A stretch of DNA of 64,000 nt from assembly GCA_031771865.1 (NCBI GenBank), contig JASISA010000037.1:1-64000 (forward strand), read 5' to 3'. A program made the position numbers and the translations under genes. The DNA is from Nothophaeocryptopus gaeumannii. Lineage: Eukaryota; Ascomycota; Dothideomycetes; Mycosphaerellales; Mycosphaerellaceae. A model generated the notes under the pieces. The model did not search any database. It was given only the letters and a program-made list of their open reading frames with translations, and had not been told where the DNA came from. Shown here in pieces: positions 10,065 to 21,932 of the stretch. Each line of letters begins with the position of its first letter. Within the stretch, counting starts at the first letter, position 1.

Positions 10065-11559
10065 GTTGACGACTTGGCTTAAGCTGTCTGCTGGGTGGAC
10101 AGATTGACGGACATCGCTGGGTGGCACCTTATATGGCGCTTGAATGCCATCCTCATAACATCTGGCCTGCTACCATTGCAATGCAGAGGTCCAAGTTACC
10201 GCATTCCGAGAGCATGACTTGTCTAGTGCAGAGAATAAAAGCATGATAACTGTTTCGTTCTCGGAGCTGCCTGCTTCCTCATATGGCTGGAGTCCGAATA
10301 GACTTCGTGGACAAGCCTCACTTGACAGAATGCGGTTAGAGAGGCGGCTTTGTATGCAATCCTCAGCCAGCCACCGTGAGGCCTCGACCTCAGAGAAGCC
10401 TTGGAGAAGACGTCTTCCCGAACGCAGATGCTGCATCGACCAGCTTCAGCGACAAATCTTCCATCGGGCATCTGAGCAGCTCGTTGAAGGTGCATTTGCT
10501 TCCAAGTTGGGTGACTAGCTGTAAACAGAAGTAATCCTGCAGACGACACAGGGTACCTACAGATCTTCCTCGAAAGTACGCCCGAATATTGCCTTCAAGG
10601 TAAGATAAGCTTTCAAACGTCTTCCCAATGGAACAGAGAAGGTTGCAAGGCTGGGTAGCTCTTATGTGCCTGCATGTAAGCGGTAGGAGAGCTGCGTTGC
10701 TGTGAGCGCTAGGCATGAAACAGGACTCGCACAGATACATGAGCTTCCACATACAGCGCACTATCTGATACGATACACATAGCGCAGTCCATGATGCTGC
10801 AATGCCAATGAAGGTGAAGTGAGTAGAAATGTTGATGAATGGTGTGGTCGCGTGAAGTCTGTCTGGGAGTCGTCGTTGAGAGCAGGCCGTGGCTGACTCA
10901 GCCGGAAACCAGTGGCACTTTCCCACATCTCCCGTCACCATCATTATCAGCCCCTCAGCTCTCACAACAACCTACCTCCCACAAGGCCCGGAATATCATA
11001 TTCCTCTGACTTCAAACAATCGTCAGCGGCACTAGCTCTTGAGGACAAGTCTCTTCAAACGAAGACGAAGACGATGGCTACACCGTGGATGTCAGAGGTT
11101 CCCCGGCGGCCGAGAGCAGAGCATACCCTCCCATCTGCACTTCTACGTTCAACGAACACTGCGAAGTTGAACACTGGCAGGTCTTGAGAAGAGATTCATC
11201 ATACAACCCAGTGAACTTCTTCCAGGGGACTATCCTCCGTCTCGGCGCATCGAATTTGGACGCGACTGGCCGAGTACGACTTTGGTCATGAACCAATCGC
11301 CGTTATCATCTTCAATGATGATGATAGCGCAGCATCGAAATACGGTCGATATCACTCTACTCAGGGTAGCACCCGTCCGTCGAAGCACTTCAAAGCTCCA
11401 AGTTGGTTCCTGTCCTCCGGCTATACTCGCGAGTACCCAGCTCGGACGCCGTTACGGTTAAGTCCAAAATTTGCCTGCACCGCCAAAACAACAGCGACAT
11501 ATACGCTGCAAAAGCAGATCTAGCACATACGGCCATAGGTAGATGAGAACACGAAAACC
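10065..11559. other. intergenic, about 1.5 kb, no gene recognised
   Basis: Normal base composition. A short plus-strand frame at 11085-11291 looks slightly protein-like (SPAAESRAYPPICTSTF) but has no partner exons or known motif, so I do not call it. The RIP-mutated block starts near 11560. Confidence 0.45.
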
Positions 11560-13813
11560 CGTTGGCTCTTTTAGATTAAGTATATTACTATAAGATGAGT
11601 CCTATAGTACGTAAGTATATAGGAATCCCTTATACTATACGTTTTTATAGTTTCTTTTTATATATAGAACTAATAAAGGAAAGCGCGCTATTAATTAAAT
11701 AACTAAAGAGTATTACGGCCTCCTTTTACTAAGTACTTAAGTAAGAATATCTTAGTAAGATTCCTTCCTCTATTCTATACCTTACGACTTTATTAATAAT
11801 ATAACTTCTTAATACTATTAAATATTAACTCTCTACCTAATACGAGATAATATTATTTTCCTCTTTACTAAGATCGGTAATTTACTCTAGATAAGTAACC
11901 TTAATAATAATAATAATAATAAATGTATTCGAGCTAGCTATAGGCCGTGCCCCTTCTAGCATATCTATATATTATAAAAGAAAACCCTATAGAAAGTACC
12001 TATAGCGTAAAACTTCCTCCCTTCTCTATTATACCTTATACCCTACTGCATCTTAGGTACTATAGAACTAATATGTTTGCCCGTAGGTAGCTAGCTAATA
12101 CGCTAGAGTTAATATTATCCTCCTTACTTAGGTTCGAGATCTCCGGCCTACTCTAGGAGATGTTTAAGGGTCTACTCGAATTGTCCTATAGGGAGATACC
12201 TTATTGCCTACGCTACGGTTTATCTAGGAAACTTAGTAAGCTATCTTCTCGCGTCCTAGTATCTAGTAGCTAAGATAAGTTCCCTTCTACTCTCTCGCAT
12301 ATTTGTATAGTAGGCAAGGTAGTATCGAGCTGTCCCTCTATCTCTATATTCGTAGTAGGGGCTAGTATCGGGTACCCTAACCTTGTAGAGGAAGTAAGGA
12401 AGGCCAATTGTCTCTAACCGTATCTAGAACACTATCGCGGCCTAGGCTTTGCTAAGCCCTCGATAAAGCTCCCGGGTATTAGTGTTCTATAGAGTCCTAA
12501 ACGCGAGTAGGAGGATTCCTTCGCGCCTAGCATTGTCCTACTTCTATAACTCGTCCGGCTTATACTAGCCCTAGAGGATAGTCTATATTGCTTTCCGAGT
12601 CTTCTTTAGATCTACTCTATCTATATAAGAGAGCTAGGACCGTAGGATAGTAGCCTACTCGTCTATCTACTCTAGTAGCGAGCTGTATAGTTTTCTTAGG
12701 CGTCTACTATATACCCCAAGTTATCCGCACTTTAGTAGGATCCGCCCCTTTAGCTCTTGCATAGCCTAGTATATATCCGGCCTCTACCTCTACGCAGCTA
12801 TTGCAGCTATAGTAGTTCTCTTCCTATACTCGGTAATGTCTTCGATCTAGAGTTCTTTGTATAATAGTCGCGTTAGTGTAGCTTAGTAGGCCCCAAGGAT
12901 TATCCGTAGGAATCTATTCTACATTACCTATAGCTTTTATTAGAGTATTTTTAAGATTCTAGTCTCCTTTCCTACTATCTATACCTCGCTCCCGTGCATT
13001 ACTACTAGCCTAATTATTGAGATATATAGCTTACGGGCTATCTCTACCGTGGCGCCCCACGTAGTAGTAGTAATCCGTCGTAGTATAGCTTCTAGCCGTT
13101 TTGCTTTTATAAGGGTATTCTCTATCTATACGTACTACTTAAGTCTCTTATTAACGATTACTCCTAGGACCCTTATTATGTCCTCTAGGCTACTCTAGAG
13201 CGACGGGATATTAGGTATTCTCTAGGATTCGGATATACTCCTTATACCCCTTGTAAAGTACATAACTTTATATTTCTTAGGGGCGAACTTAGCTCTATGT
13301 CTTAAGGCCTATTGTAGACAGCTATTGTAGTCCTTTTCTAGTACCTCGCATATACCTCTTGTCGAATTTAACACTATAATAAGGTATGTATTATCTATAA
13401 ACCCAACTACTTCGGTATATTCTATTCCTTCTAGGAGGGAGGCTATAAAGAAGAGGAATAGGATAGGTAAGATAGTACTTCCTTATAGGATTCCGCATGC
13501 TACTCGTGCTACTAGTAACTCGTATCTAGGGATAGCGATTGTTGTCTCTCTATCCTTTAGGAATAACGCTACAAAAGCTATAATCTAGTATAGAATCCTC
13601 CTGTACCGTAGGTTATGGATTAACCGTTCGTAATTAACTTTATTAAACGCTCCTATTATGTTAAGTAATAATACCGAGGCTAATAATAATAGTAGTAACG
13701 ACGTATAAAGGACGCGTATTAGGCTTAGTAGTAACCCTTAGCAATACCTCCGAGGTTGGTTTAGTCTTGTAGAGTGAGAAAAGACGCGTAGAACGATATA
13801 TTACTAACTATTA
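11560..13813 (-). mobile_element. RIP-mutated, 5'-truncated LINE (Tad1-like non-LTR retrotransposon)
   Basis: CA and TG are nearly absent over 2.2 kb while TA is abundant; CG survives. This is the product of C-to-T change at CpA on both strands. On the minus strand the reverse transcriptase is still legible: LLLNIIGAFNKVNYERL at about 13606-13671 (family: LLLDxxGAFDxVxxERL), then G-I-x-stop-GSTILPILFLFFI at about 13440-13492 (CAA to TAA), and F-I-D-N-T at 13386-13400 where the catalytic F/Y-x-D-D has become D-N. Later TGG codons read TAG. The upstream endonuclease is absent, so the copy is 5'-truncated, its broken 5' side facing the M4 peptidase gene. No poly(A) tail or TSD could be fixed. 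Confidence 0.85.
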
Positions 13814-14584
13814 TTACAAGGTAGTGGAGGATTCGGAAAAAGCCGAGTGGGCGCGCCTACTTGCAAAGCACAGTACTCGCAATCGGTAATACCATAAATC
13901 CTCTCCTATTGTCCAAGGATACTGCTCGATTTCGGTATCTAGGATCTCAGGTTGTCGACGGTATTGTTTGTGCATCACGGCAAATACATTTGCGATGTGT
14001 TCGAATAGTGCCCCGGCCTCATCTTTGTTTTCAAACCAGCCTGTCTCCATGCTGATGGCGTGCGTAATCTCATGGGCGAGTACATCTTCAGCCATTGAGA
14101 AGTCTTTGAGATATCGTGACTTGCCACTTCCCAGTATGACTTTGTTGCCCGTCCAGTGGGCGTTGATGTAATCTTTGCCGTAGTGGAATATGATATGCAT
14201 CTGGTCATCGAATCTGAACATGACATGGTCAAACACGACTCGAAAGAATTGATATATGCGCCGCAGGTTTTGTTGAATGAGCACCACGGTCGGATCCAGC
14301 TCGCCTCTTCGGAAATTGTCCATTGGGCTGCTCTGGAGCAAGGTGCTTTTCGCATCGTAGAACCAGAGATCCCACCCGTCTTCTTGGATTACGTGGAGAA
14401 CGGGAGTCGCTTGCAGTTTGTCGTCTTCTTTCTTGTTCTCTGGCTCAAACAGATAGACCTCGCTGTCTGCAGTTGAACGAGCAGCCTCGCGAAGTTCAAT
14501 GTCTTCCAGCTCATTGTCAGCCAGTGAGTGCAGAAAAGAAGCTGGGAAGAAGGAGCACCAATAAGAAGCGGGCTCGCTAGCCAT
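13814..14584 (-). pseudogene. protealysin-like M4 metalloprotease, truncated by the LINE
   Basis: From the ATG at 14584 (the two codons before it are not ATG) the protein keeps an N-terminal CSFFPASFL box like the short propeptide of protealysin-type M4 peptidases. The catalytic domain follows, with HEITH (about 171-175), the third zinc ligand Glu in EAGALFEHIANVFA (about 195), and WTIGEDLW. M4 enzymes continue for about 150 residues more, including a catalytic His. Here the frame ends 27 residues after GEDLW, exactly where RIP-type sequence begins. The C-terminal half was therefore lost with the LINE insertion, and I did not find it on the far side (11300-11560). Without that half the product should be inactive. 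Confidence 0.75.
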
Positions 14585-15294
14585 CAGCAAGCTGCGCGAT
14601 GTTGAACTGTGATAAGGCTTTCGTTATGGACAAGTACAACATAATTCTGCACCGTAAGAACAAGACCAGTAGCAGCGCGGTTTTATCAGCAGAATTCGAG
14701 ACTGTCAAACACAGGTTGGCAGCGCGTTGATAGCGCCATTCGCGAGCAGGCGTAGAGGTGGTGTGATGAATTTTGGAATGGGTGTAGAGCATACCTAGCT
14801 CTAAGCTCTGGTAAGCAGCCGGGCCTGTTCAATCGTCGCATCAAGTGGGGCCGTCCGGCCTCAGCGACACGAATGTGTACGCCTAGTGGTCTGATGGCTG
14901 GGTGGCGACCACCATAAACTAACAGCACACCCTAGGGCGTCTCGCATAGATTGCAAGAGGCTTGCTGGTTCTGTAGGACATATGTAGAATCGTGGCGCTA
15001 GCCGGTGAAGGCTCACGCCAATGGAAGGATACCATGTGTCCAGACGCTTTGAAGGGGGTTGGTAGGCAATTACCGGTGCAGGGCGTACCTCCTAGACAGC
15101 CTGGTCTTGAGAGCTCAAAAGCACCAGTGATCCGTGGCGAATGATACACCTCCCCACGATCTCTTGTTACCCGGCCTCTACACCGCCAAATTTTCGAAGA
15201 TACAAGCAATCTGGATAGGAGCAGTGACGATAAGCCGCGCGGAATCTGCGGCACCACGATAGAGCGAGCACTCAAAGCCCTGCAAACTGGAAGG
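14585..15294. other. intergenic between two divergent metalloprotease genes
   Basis: About 710 bases, no gene. It is the shared upstream region of the minus-strand M4 gene and the plus-strand metzincin. No clear TATA or repeat seen. Confidence 0.5.
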
Positions 15295-16029
15295 ATGAAC
15301 CCGCTTGCCGACCCAAACATCAGACCTTTGCGGTACAACATGTGCACTTGCGGGACTCAGCGTGGACTTGAGCCGACATACTCTTACCCGCCGGACAGAG
15401 ACGATAACGACGGCCCTTCCTCGATCGTCGTGGGAATCGACGATGGTGCCCAAAGACTCGTTCCACGATTGCAAGCTCCATTTCTCCTGAAATGGTTTGT
15501 TCGCGCCGAGACGTTCCCTTCACCTGACATAGCGGCAACTGCGGGCCAAGCCCTGGAGCAAGCGGCGCGGGAATGGAACGCTGTCGCTTTCGGCGTCACT
15601 GTCTTGGAAACGAAGACGAAGGCGGAAGCGCACTTCAATCTTGTATTCGAAAAGAACCCAGTAGACTGTGCAAATCTTCTCGCCGTGTCATTTTTCCCAT
15701 GTCAACCCGATGAGGACCTGATAGTATACGAATATGGCATCAAGGAGGCGGCCAACAGACCCTTGCGGAACGTTTTCCAGCACGAATTGGGCCACATATT
15801 TGGCCTTCGGCATGAGTTCGCTATCGCTCGAGAGGGAACCGGTGCCGTACAGTTCATGAATAAGAACTACTTTTCAGTGATGGAGTACGATACCGGGATG
15901 CAGATCCAGAACAGCGACAAGGAGGAGATCCGTGCGTTCTACAAGCTGAAGAACAGTGATTTCATTGACGGGATCCCGATAGTAGATTATAGCCCGCAAC
16001 CTCGGTGGACGAACCAAGGAAAGCCTTGA
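15295..16029 (+). CDS. metzincin-type (matrixin-like) zinc metallopeptidase
   Basis: A 244-aa single-exon frame. The zinc-binding motif HELGHIFGLRH (residues 163-173) has the three His ligands and the catalytic Glu of the metzincin signature HExxHxxGxxH, followed by a Met-turn SVMEYD (Met196). The core fold around it (WNAVAFGVTVLET and AHFNLVF, strands before the helix) agrees with matrixin-like domains. There is no signal peptide in this model, and a Cys-rich N-terminus (MCTCGTQRG) precedes the domain. Either the enzyme is cytosolic or an upstream exon is missing. Substrate unknown. It lies divergent from the broken M4 protease. Confidence 0.8.
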   Translation: MNPLADPNIRPLRYNMCTCGTQRGLEPTYSYPPDRDDNDGPSSIVVGIDDGAQRLVPRLQAPFLLKWFVRAETFPSPDIAATAGQALEQAAREWNAVAFGVTVLETKTKAEAHFNLVFEKNPVDCANLLAVSFFPCQPDEDLIVYEYGIKEAANRPLRNVFQHELGHIFGLRHEFAIAREGTGAVQFMNKNYFSVMEYDTGMQIQNSDKEEIRAFYKLKNSDFIDGIPIVDYSPQPRWTNQGKP

Positions 16030-16694
16030 GCTTTCGAAGGTAATCTGTGTACGCCTGGCATGGGAGTGTGGGCTTGATCGGTACTTAACTTGAAGCATTG
16101 CAGAATCAATTGCTTGACATACGTATCCCGGGCCTTTCAATTCGCGCTCTTCCCCAACTACTGTAACGGGCGCCAGTCACGTCTTCGACGTCCCGTGGAA
16201 GTTGGTCGAAGATGTTCATTATGGTCTTCACGCCAATTGTCTTCTGATACGACGCTGCCTACGGTAGGCCTGCCATGTTAGAAAGATGTGGACAAGGCGT
16301 ACGTGCGGCGTCGTCCCGCCGTAAGAGGCTCGTCGTCGAACCCGGGCAAGTCCTGTCGGTGGATGAAGTCGAAGACAAAGGAGATTGAAACGGGGCGTGG
16401 CGTGTCGAACGAGCTGTTCCGCGTCCTACGCTCCGTGATCAGCGATACTGAGGGCGAGAAACGGGATCCGGGTAACGGGATCACGTGATGGACACGGGGC
16501 GACGACAGAGGTCCAGAGCGGACGGGTTTTCGTACTTTCATGTTCCTGTGGCCGTATGTACGGGCTATATGTTTTCTGCCATTATTATCCCCTTATCCGC
16601 TGCCCAACGAAGGATGTATGCCTTGGGCACAAGTTTATTTCCTCCCATCTCATCTCTCGATGCGCAGCATTGCGATTGCAACACCGCAATAACC
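16030..16694. other. intergenic, no gene seen
   Basis: Short shadow frames only; ordinary composition. Confidence 0.45.
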
Positions 16695-17128
16695 TCAACA
16701 ATGCCTGGACGTCAAGTTCCGCGTTACTGGACGCGGGCCAGGAAGCCTGGCGCCGCTGTTGAAATCTGCATAGGTTGTTAGTCCAGAGAGCTGTGCCAAT
16801 TCGACGAGACTGAGGCCCAAATTGAAACGGGAGAAGAATTTCCGCCGCATTGGTGCATTACTTGAACAGTGGACGCCGACTTCCACAAAACCTGAAGTCG
16901 CGGTGCCAGGAACGAGATACGAGCCGACATTCCCTCCAAGAAATGCTTCTTTCTCGACTATCACCACGCTCTTGCGCTTGTCTCTCAGACCGAAAGCAGC
17001 ATAAGTGCTCAAGGTCCTCCGCCGACGATTACTACATCTCTAGTGATAACTTCGGAAGTTGTGGGTATAGCAGCCACCCAACGCAGGACTCCGCATGCGA
17101 GAACGATCAACGGTCTCATTATGATCAT
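16695..17128 (-). pseudogene. remnant of a secreted FAD-dependent oxidoreductase
   Basis: From the ATG at 17128 the minus strand gives a signal peptide (MRPLIVLACGVLRWVAAIP) and then DVVIVGGGP, the start of a Rossmann dinucleotide-binding motif. A TGA follows at once because one base is missing in the next Ser codon. One frame over, the family sequence continues: STYAAFGLRDKRKSVVIVEKE with FLGGNVGSY, then RKFFSRFNLGL and LSGLTTYADFNSG. This matches FAD/NAD(P)-binding amine-oxidase-like proteins with a GxGxxG start and an E-K-E ribose-binding strand end. Only the first 140 or so residues of about 450 are present, so the copy is both frameshifted and truncated. Confidence 0.7.
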
Positions 17129-18349
17129 GAAGTTGATGTGTGTACGAGAGTTCTTCAGTCATGGCTGGAAAAGGCAACCTCTCTTATACTGCTTCTCATC
17201 CATCGAGCTGAGTTCTAGATCTGCCCAGGTATCAGACCCATCACATTCTAGCTCATCTCATAGCTCATCTCATGCCGGAGATGGCTGTCATATTCGAACA
17301 CCCTCCGAGGCAAGAACAGGCGCTCAGACACAGTGGGGGCTGTTCTTGGGCTCGTCGCCATCATGGCAGAGGTGTGCGCTCTACACATAGCACGAGGCTT
17401 GCGCGGAGTTCTTCGCTCGCCGTGGACCGTGTGCGAGTGTATTGTACGAACGCGACCTCTGAAAGCCATGAGTTGAAGAAACGTCCTTGGCGAGTACACA
17501 TCCCACAGGACACTTTCGAATTTTGACGTAGAGAGTCGGTCTGCGAGTATCTGAAGCTACTCCACATAGTTCTATTGGCGGCACTTGAACTCACTCTCCC
17601 CATCTGACTGCTCTCTTCGGCATGCTGGCGGAGGCATTGAGCGACCTGTAGACGGCTTACAACGGTTTTGGCCAGGAATATGCTGGAGCATGTGGGCAGT
17701 GGTAGTCAGGAATGTGCAGGCTGATGAAGGAAGGCATCGAGAGGATGCAAAGGTCTTGGCGCGGTTTGATGCCTGAGGCTTGACGAAATTTCCTTCCTTG
17801 TCCGCGACACGACACGTCCACCACGTCTCCCTACTAACACCACCTTCGCTTCAGCACCTGGATTGAGAGCATATCACGTGCTCCAATTATATACCATACT
17901 TTCAATCCTACATGACGCACCCTATTTTGCCAAGAACAGATAATGTAAGCTCGTCACAACCGAGAGCGACAGCCTTGCTGCAATGCACAAGCCATTCGGA
18001 AAGAAACCTCATGATCGCAACCGAAGAGGCTTGCAGTGACTTCAATAGCGCTGCATGCTTCAGGAAACTACCGGCGCTTGTAGATGGGTCAAGAACAAAT
18101 TACGGAGGCTGCGGTATATTATCATAATGGACGGCAGGAGTAAGCTCCTGCGGCCTCAATTGCAAGGCAGCGGGCCCGTGAATTTTCAGCCGGATGCGCT
18201 ATTGAGCGTGTACGCCTGCAACTGTAGCCTCGCAGCGCACCCGCATCCCTCAGCCTGATCGTTATTATGCAAAGGCTTCCGCTCGACCTCAACCAGGACC
18301 TCGATCCGCGATCGTTAAGCCTTTGCTCGGCCAGAACACAAGCGATGCC
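17129..18349. other. intergenic, 1.2 kb, no gene seen
   Basis: Only short overlapping frames. ATTATATACC near 17886-17895 could serve as a promoter element for the gene at 18350, but it is about 450 bases away. Confidence 0.4.
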
Positions 18350-20610
18350 ATGGATCACCTTTCAATGCCCGACGATATGGTCGCGCTGGACATCCGGTTC
18401 CTTTTCTCGTCGAGCACCGTTATCTGTACGATGAACAAGGCTTTCTGAATTTTCCGCAGCGCTGTGGATTTGCTGTGGGTTCATTCGGCTTCCAAAGTAT
18501 CCATGAGCTTTCAGCCGCGGCCGATGAGCTAGATGTCGTCGCCTTCACACAATGCTCGCTATACTTTGGCCTGTTACAGGAGGTCGTTGGGGATCTTCTT
18601 CAGCTGGACGGATTCCAAGGCGAACCCCTCAATGATCGTCATCAGACGCTTGAAACCCACAGTTTGGAAAGAATTATCAAGAGGAAATACAGCAGGATCA
18701 TGTATCGCAATGGTCTGCCGAAGAATGCCTCGGAATGTGAGCGCGTATCGCGATTACTTTTGGAAGCGAGGTCTCAATTCGACATTCTCGATCAAGTGGT
18801 CTCGGATATCGAGCTTCCGTACTGGCCTGAGGTTTTGCTCGCCATAGGTGTCCTCCTCGATTCTTTGGCATTACCTGAGCTGCGCATCAATGCGACAGGC
18901 TTCAAATTCTATGCGCTAGGCATCGCAGGGTCGATGTTACCTCGATTGAAGCAGTTCCTGGACACTTCCGCCGTGCCTGATGAAGATCCCAGAAGTCTGC
19001 TCGGCTCACCTAATGTCGAGGGGGTGGGCACAGCGTCCTTCTTGGTTATACACCAGCAGCTTCGCGGGCGACACGGATAGTGCATCCATCAGATCAGAGC
19101 GCTGAACCGCTTCCGTACGTATCCATCCGTGCTATATGCGGCCAGTCTGCGTCGCCATTCGAAACCCTGGATCGACCACAGCGCTTGTGATGCCCAGGAC
19201 CATTGTGTCGCCTATAATGTTCGCTGTGCCGCGTTCAGCGGGTCGCATGCCCACGCATGGTGCGACTGCAATGACGTGGAGTCACCGATGGAGCAGATGC
19301 TTGCAATCTTGCGCCATGGTGGTATACCTGTCCTGCGATGTGAGATGCCCGCAGGCAACGACGTGGAGAACGCAGTTCCGGCTCTGTCTTACGTCCCAGG
19401 AACCCCGGCGCTTGGGTTTGCTGCTATATCACATGTATGGGCGGACGGACTAGGAAGTGCGATTTGCAACAGACTACCGTTATGCCAGCTGAGAAGAGTT
19501 ATTGCACGCGTCATTGCTGCTGATAATGCCTTTTCGGACCCATCGCGCTTCACCTTTCCTTGGTTCTATAAGCCGGTACTCCGGACGCAGAGAGTGGTCC
19601 ATATATGGCTCGACGTGTACTGTGTTCCTGTGGTTGAAAATGTCACTGTGAATTGCAATGCCCCTGCAGTCAACCAAACGACTGTACCTGGAACTGGCAG
19701 GCTGAATATACTAAGACAGGCAGCGTTGACACGCATGGTCGCTACGTACACTTGGGCCAGGTACGTTCTAATTCTAGACCATGAAGTTTCCACAGTACGA
19801 TTAGAGCACTTCGCTCTTGAGCTAGCCACACGTATAGCCCTTTGCGGCTGGAATGCTCGGATCTGGTGCTTTCAAGAGTACTCACTCGCTCGCCACATTA
19901 TCTGTGGTACTGACAGCGGCCCAAGGCCGTTGAACGACCTTTGGATCTCCTACGGCAGAGACGTGTCTCACTTTTCCGAAACACCCATGCAAGTGATAGA
20001 TCTCCAGTCGCTGCTTGGAAATCGAGGTGTGTTTACGGGCGCGAGAAAATGTCACTCGCACCAACATTACCATGGGTGTCTGTTCTGCGCTAGCGACAGA
20101 AGTTCATTTGCTGATGAGCAGGCAGTGCAGCGGCTTTGGGTAGTATGGAATGACCTTGCACTCCGGACCACGAGGATTCCAGACGACACTGCCGGTATTT
20201 TGGCGAATTTGCTTGGTTTCAGCTACGCAGACGTATCTGCCATTGGTAGTAGTGCGAAACAGATGAGAGCTATGCTAGGGACGTTTGGCCTACTTCCTTT
20301 GGGGATGCTTTGCGTCTCTATGACACGACAAGGCCCTGAGCAAATGAGCGGCAGTAATAGCACCGTTTCCGATGACTCAACTCTTCCTTGGGCTTCAGTG
20401 GAGAGCACCTGGGTGCCGCTGGCACCGTTCCCTAGTGCACAACTCCCTTGGTATCCACGCATCTCACTCTGGGGTACTTATGGGACTATGAGCGTCCTTC
20501 CATTTGGACTCGCGCTTCCCAAAGAAGATTTGATATATGTTTCTATTCCTCATGTCCTTTTCAGTCAAGCAATTTCCTGGAGCCACGCACTCGGGGAACA
20601 TTCTTTCTAA
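18350..20610 (+). pseudogene. HET-family gene with an N-terminal frameshift and a TGG-to-TAG stop
   Basis: The start MDHLSMPDDMVALDI is typical of a large Dothideomycete HET-like family. The frame then shifts near 18395-18400 and continues as PFLVEHRYLYDEQGFLNFPQ. At 19078-19080 a TAG interrupts RGRHG and CIHQIRAL in the same frame. Family members have a Gly-Trp-Cys here, so the stop is most simply TGG mutated to TAG, a RIP-type change. The HET-like core follows intact: AISHVWADGLGSA, IWLDVYCVPV, VLILDHE and LCGWNARIWCFQEYSLA. The frame stops at 20610. Both lesions would abolish a full-length product. Consensus errors remain possible for the frameshift. Confidence 0.75.
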
Positions 20611-20688
20611 ATCGACAGCCAATCTAGGCAGGGTCCATTCTGTATCACATTACTTTCTCAAGGGTGTCACACTAACGACGGATTTCAG

Positions 20689-21694
20689 GGTAAATATCTT
20701 CATTATGGAGATGTCATCTTCGCACTAGCAAGGAAGCCTCCGCGAGACGACGAACGTTCTGTGAGATCTTGCTCGAACTTCGTAGGGTTTTGTATGCTAG
20801 CTTTTGGCCCTGCTTCCGGGAGTGACGGCTGTCAAAGCGAGGCATCAAATATGATGCTTACCAGGTACCTGTGCCCGCTACGGTATACCATTGACCGACA
20901 CAAGACTTCGCAAATGCAGCATGTCGTTGGCACACTTTTACTTTCCAAAGACATTATTATCTCCACCGGTAAGAGATTGAGTCACTTCGCGTCTGCCCAC
21001 GACTTCCATAGCGTCGCTAACAATTCCAGATATTCAACGTTGGCCCAAAGTTCAGGCTCCTACGGAACGCAGCAACCGAGAACGATCCAAAGCTATATAC
21101 TTCGTCTCCTTGTGGATGAGCGTCGGCTTCGTCGTCATGACGATAAACCTCGTTCCGTTCATCCTAATTCTGGGAGAGTGGCAGTGGTACCCGCTTTTCG
21201 CATCTCACTACTTGCTCAGCATGTTCGCGTACCGGCTCTACACTGATATAGACGACTATACTATGCTCGTCAGCCGCCGCTCAGGCGTTCTAATCTCTGG
21301 TGCTTGGTGGGAAAGACTGCACCAGGCCATTCCGACGCATCGGGACAGCGATTCTGATTGGCTTCGAGAGTTCAACGCCTTCCTTCTTGTTGGAGTAGTC
21401 GCTGTCGCGCGACTGTATAGTCGACACAGGTATATTATTCGGCGCATACATAACGCGAAGCAGAGTGAGCTAGAAAGGGATCAGCTTCGATCAATATCGC
21501 AGCCTCCACGGTCCGCAGCTAGTAGTCAGTGGACAGGTGCATCGGAGAAACGTGCATTCTTTGCAAAGTTTGGAATATGGTGTCTCGAATTGTGCTTCTG
21601 GCTGTGGATTGTAGAGCCATACCTGGCGTTCTTCTGTTCGCTGCTAGCAAGGGTAGTGATGCTGGGCTATAGCCCTCCTTTCGTCGGGCAATAA
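20689..21694 (+). CDS. membrane-spanning C-terminal exons, probably of the HET-family gene
   Basis: An exon from 20689 (after ACTAACGACGGATTTCAG, branch point plus acceptor) reads GKYLHYGDVIFALARKPPRD. It splices at 20969-21029 (GTAAGA...TTCCAG) to a second exon ending at 21694. That exon has a hydrophobic pair (YFVSLWMSVGFVVMTINLVP and FASHYLLSMFAYRLY), a middle segment AFLLVGVVAVARLY, and a C-terminal one (IWCLELCFWLWIVEPYLAFF). I could not find a clean donor linking it to the HET core ending at 20610, so it may be the C-terminus of that gene or a separate gene. No family recognised. Confidence 0.5.
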
Positions 21695-21932
21695 ATCCGA
21701 GAGAGGGTTCTTGAGGAGTATCCCTACACCATCCAAGCGATCTCCCTTCCCTTTTCTCCCGTGTCTACAGTGATATAGGATGCGGCAAGATTTGGCATCG
21801 GGATATCGAGAGGACTATCAATTTGGCCTATACAAATTGTTACGACCAGGTATGTTTGCCGTCTATGTCAACTATGGTGAATGCTTAGTCGCGCTTCGCA
21901 TAGCTTCGTTGCTCCGAAAGTATAACCCAAGC

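Noticed and set aside
10219..10965. Overlapping frames up to 191 codons
   Set aside because: Mutually antisense with no recognisable protein features; the longest begins inside sequence also open in other frames.
11085..11291. Short frame SPAAESRAYPPICTST... as a candidate small protein
   Set aside because: No initiation context of note, no signal peptide, and it stops after 68 codons beside RIP DNA.
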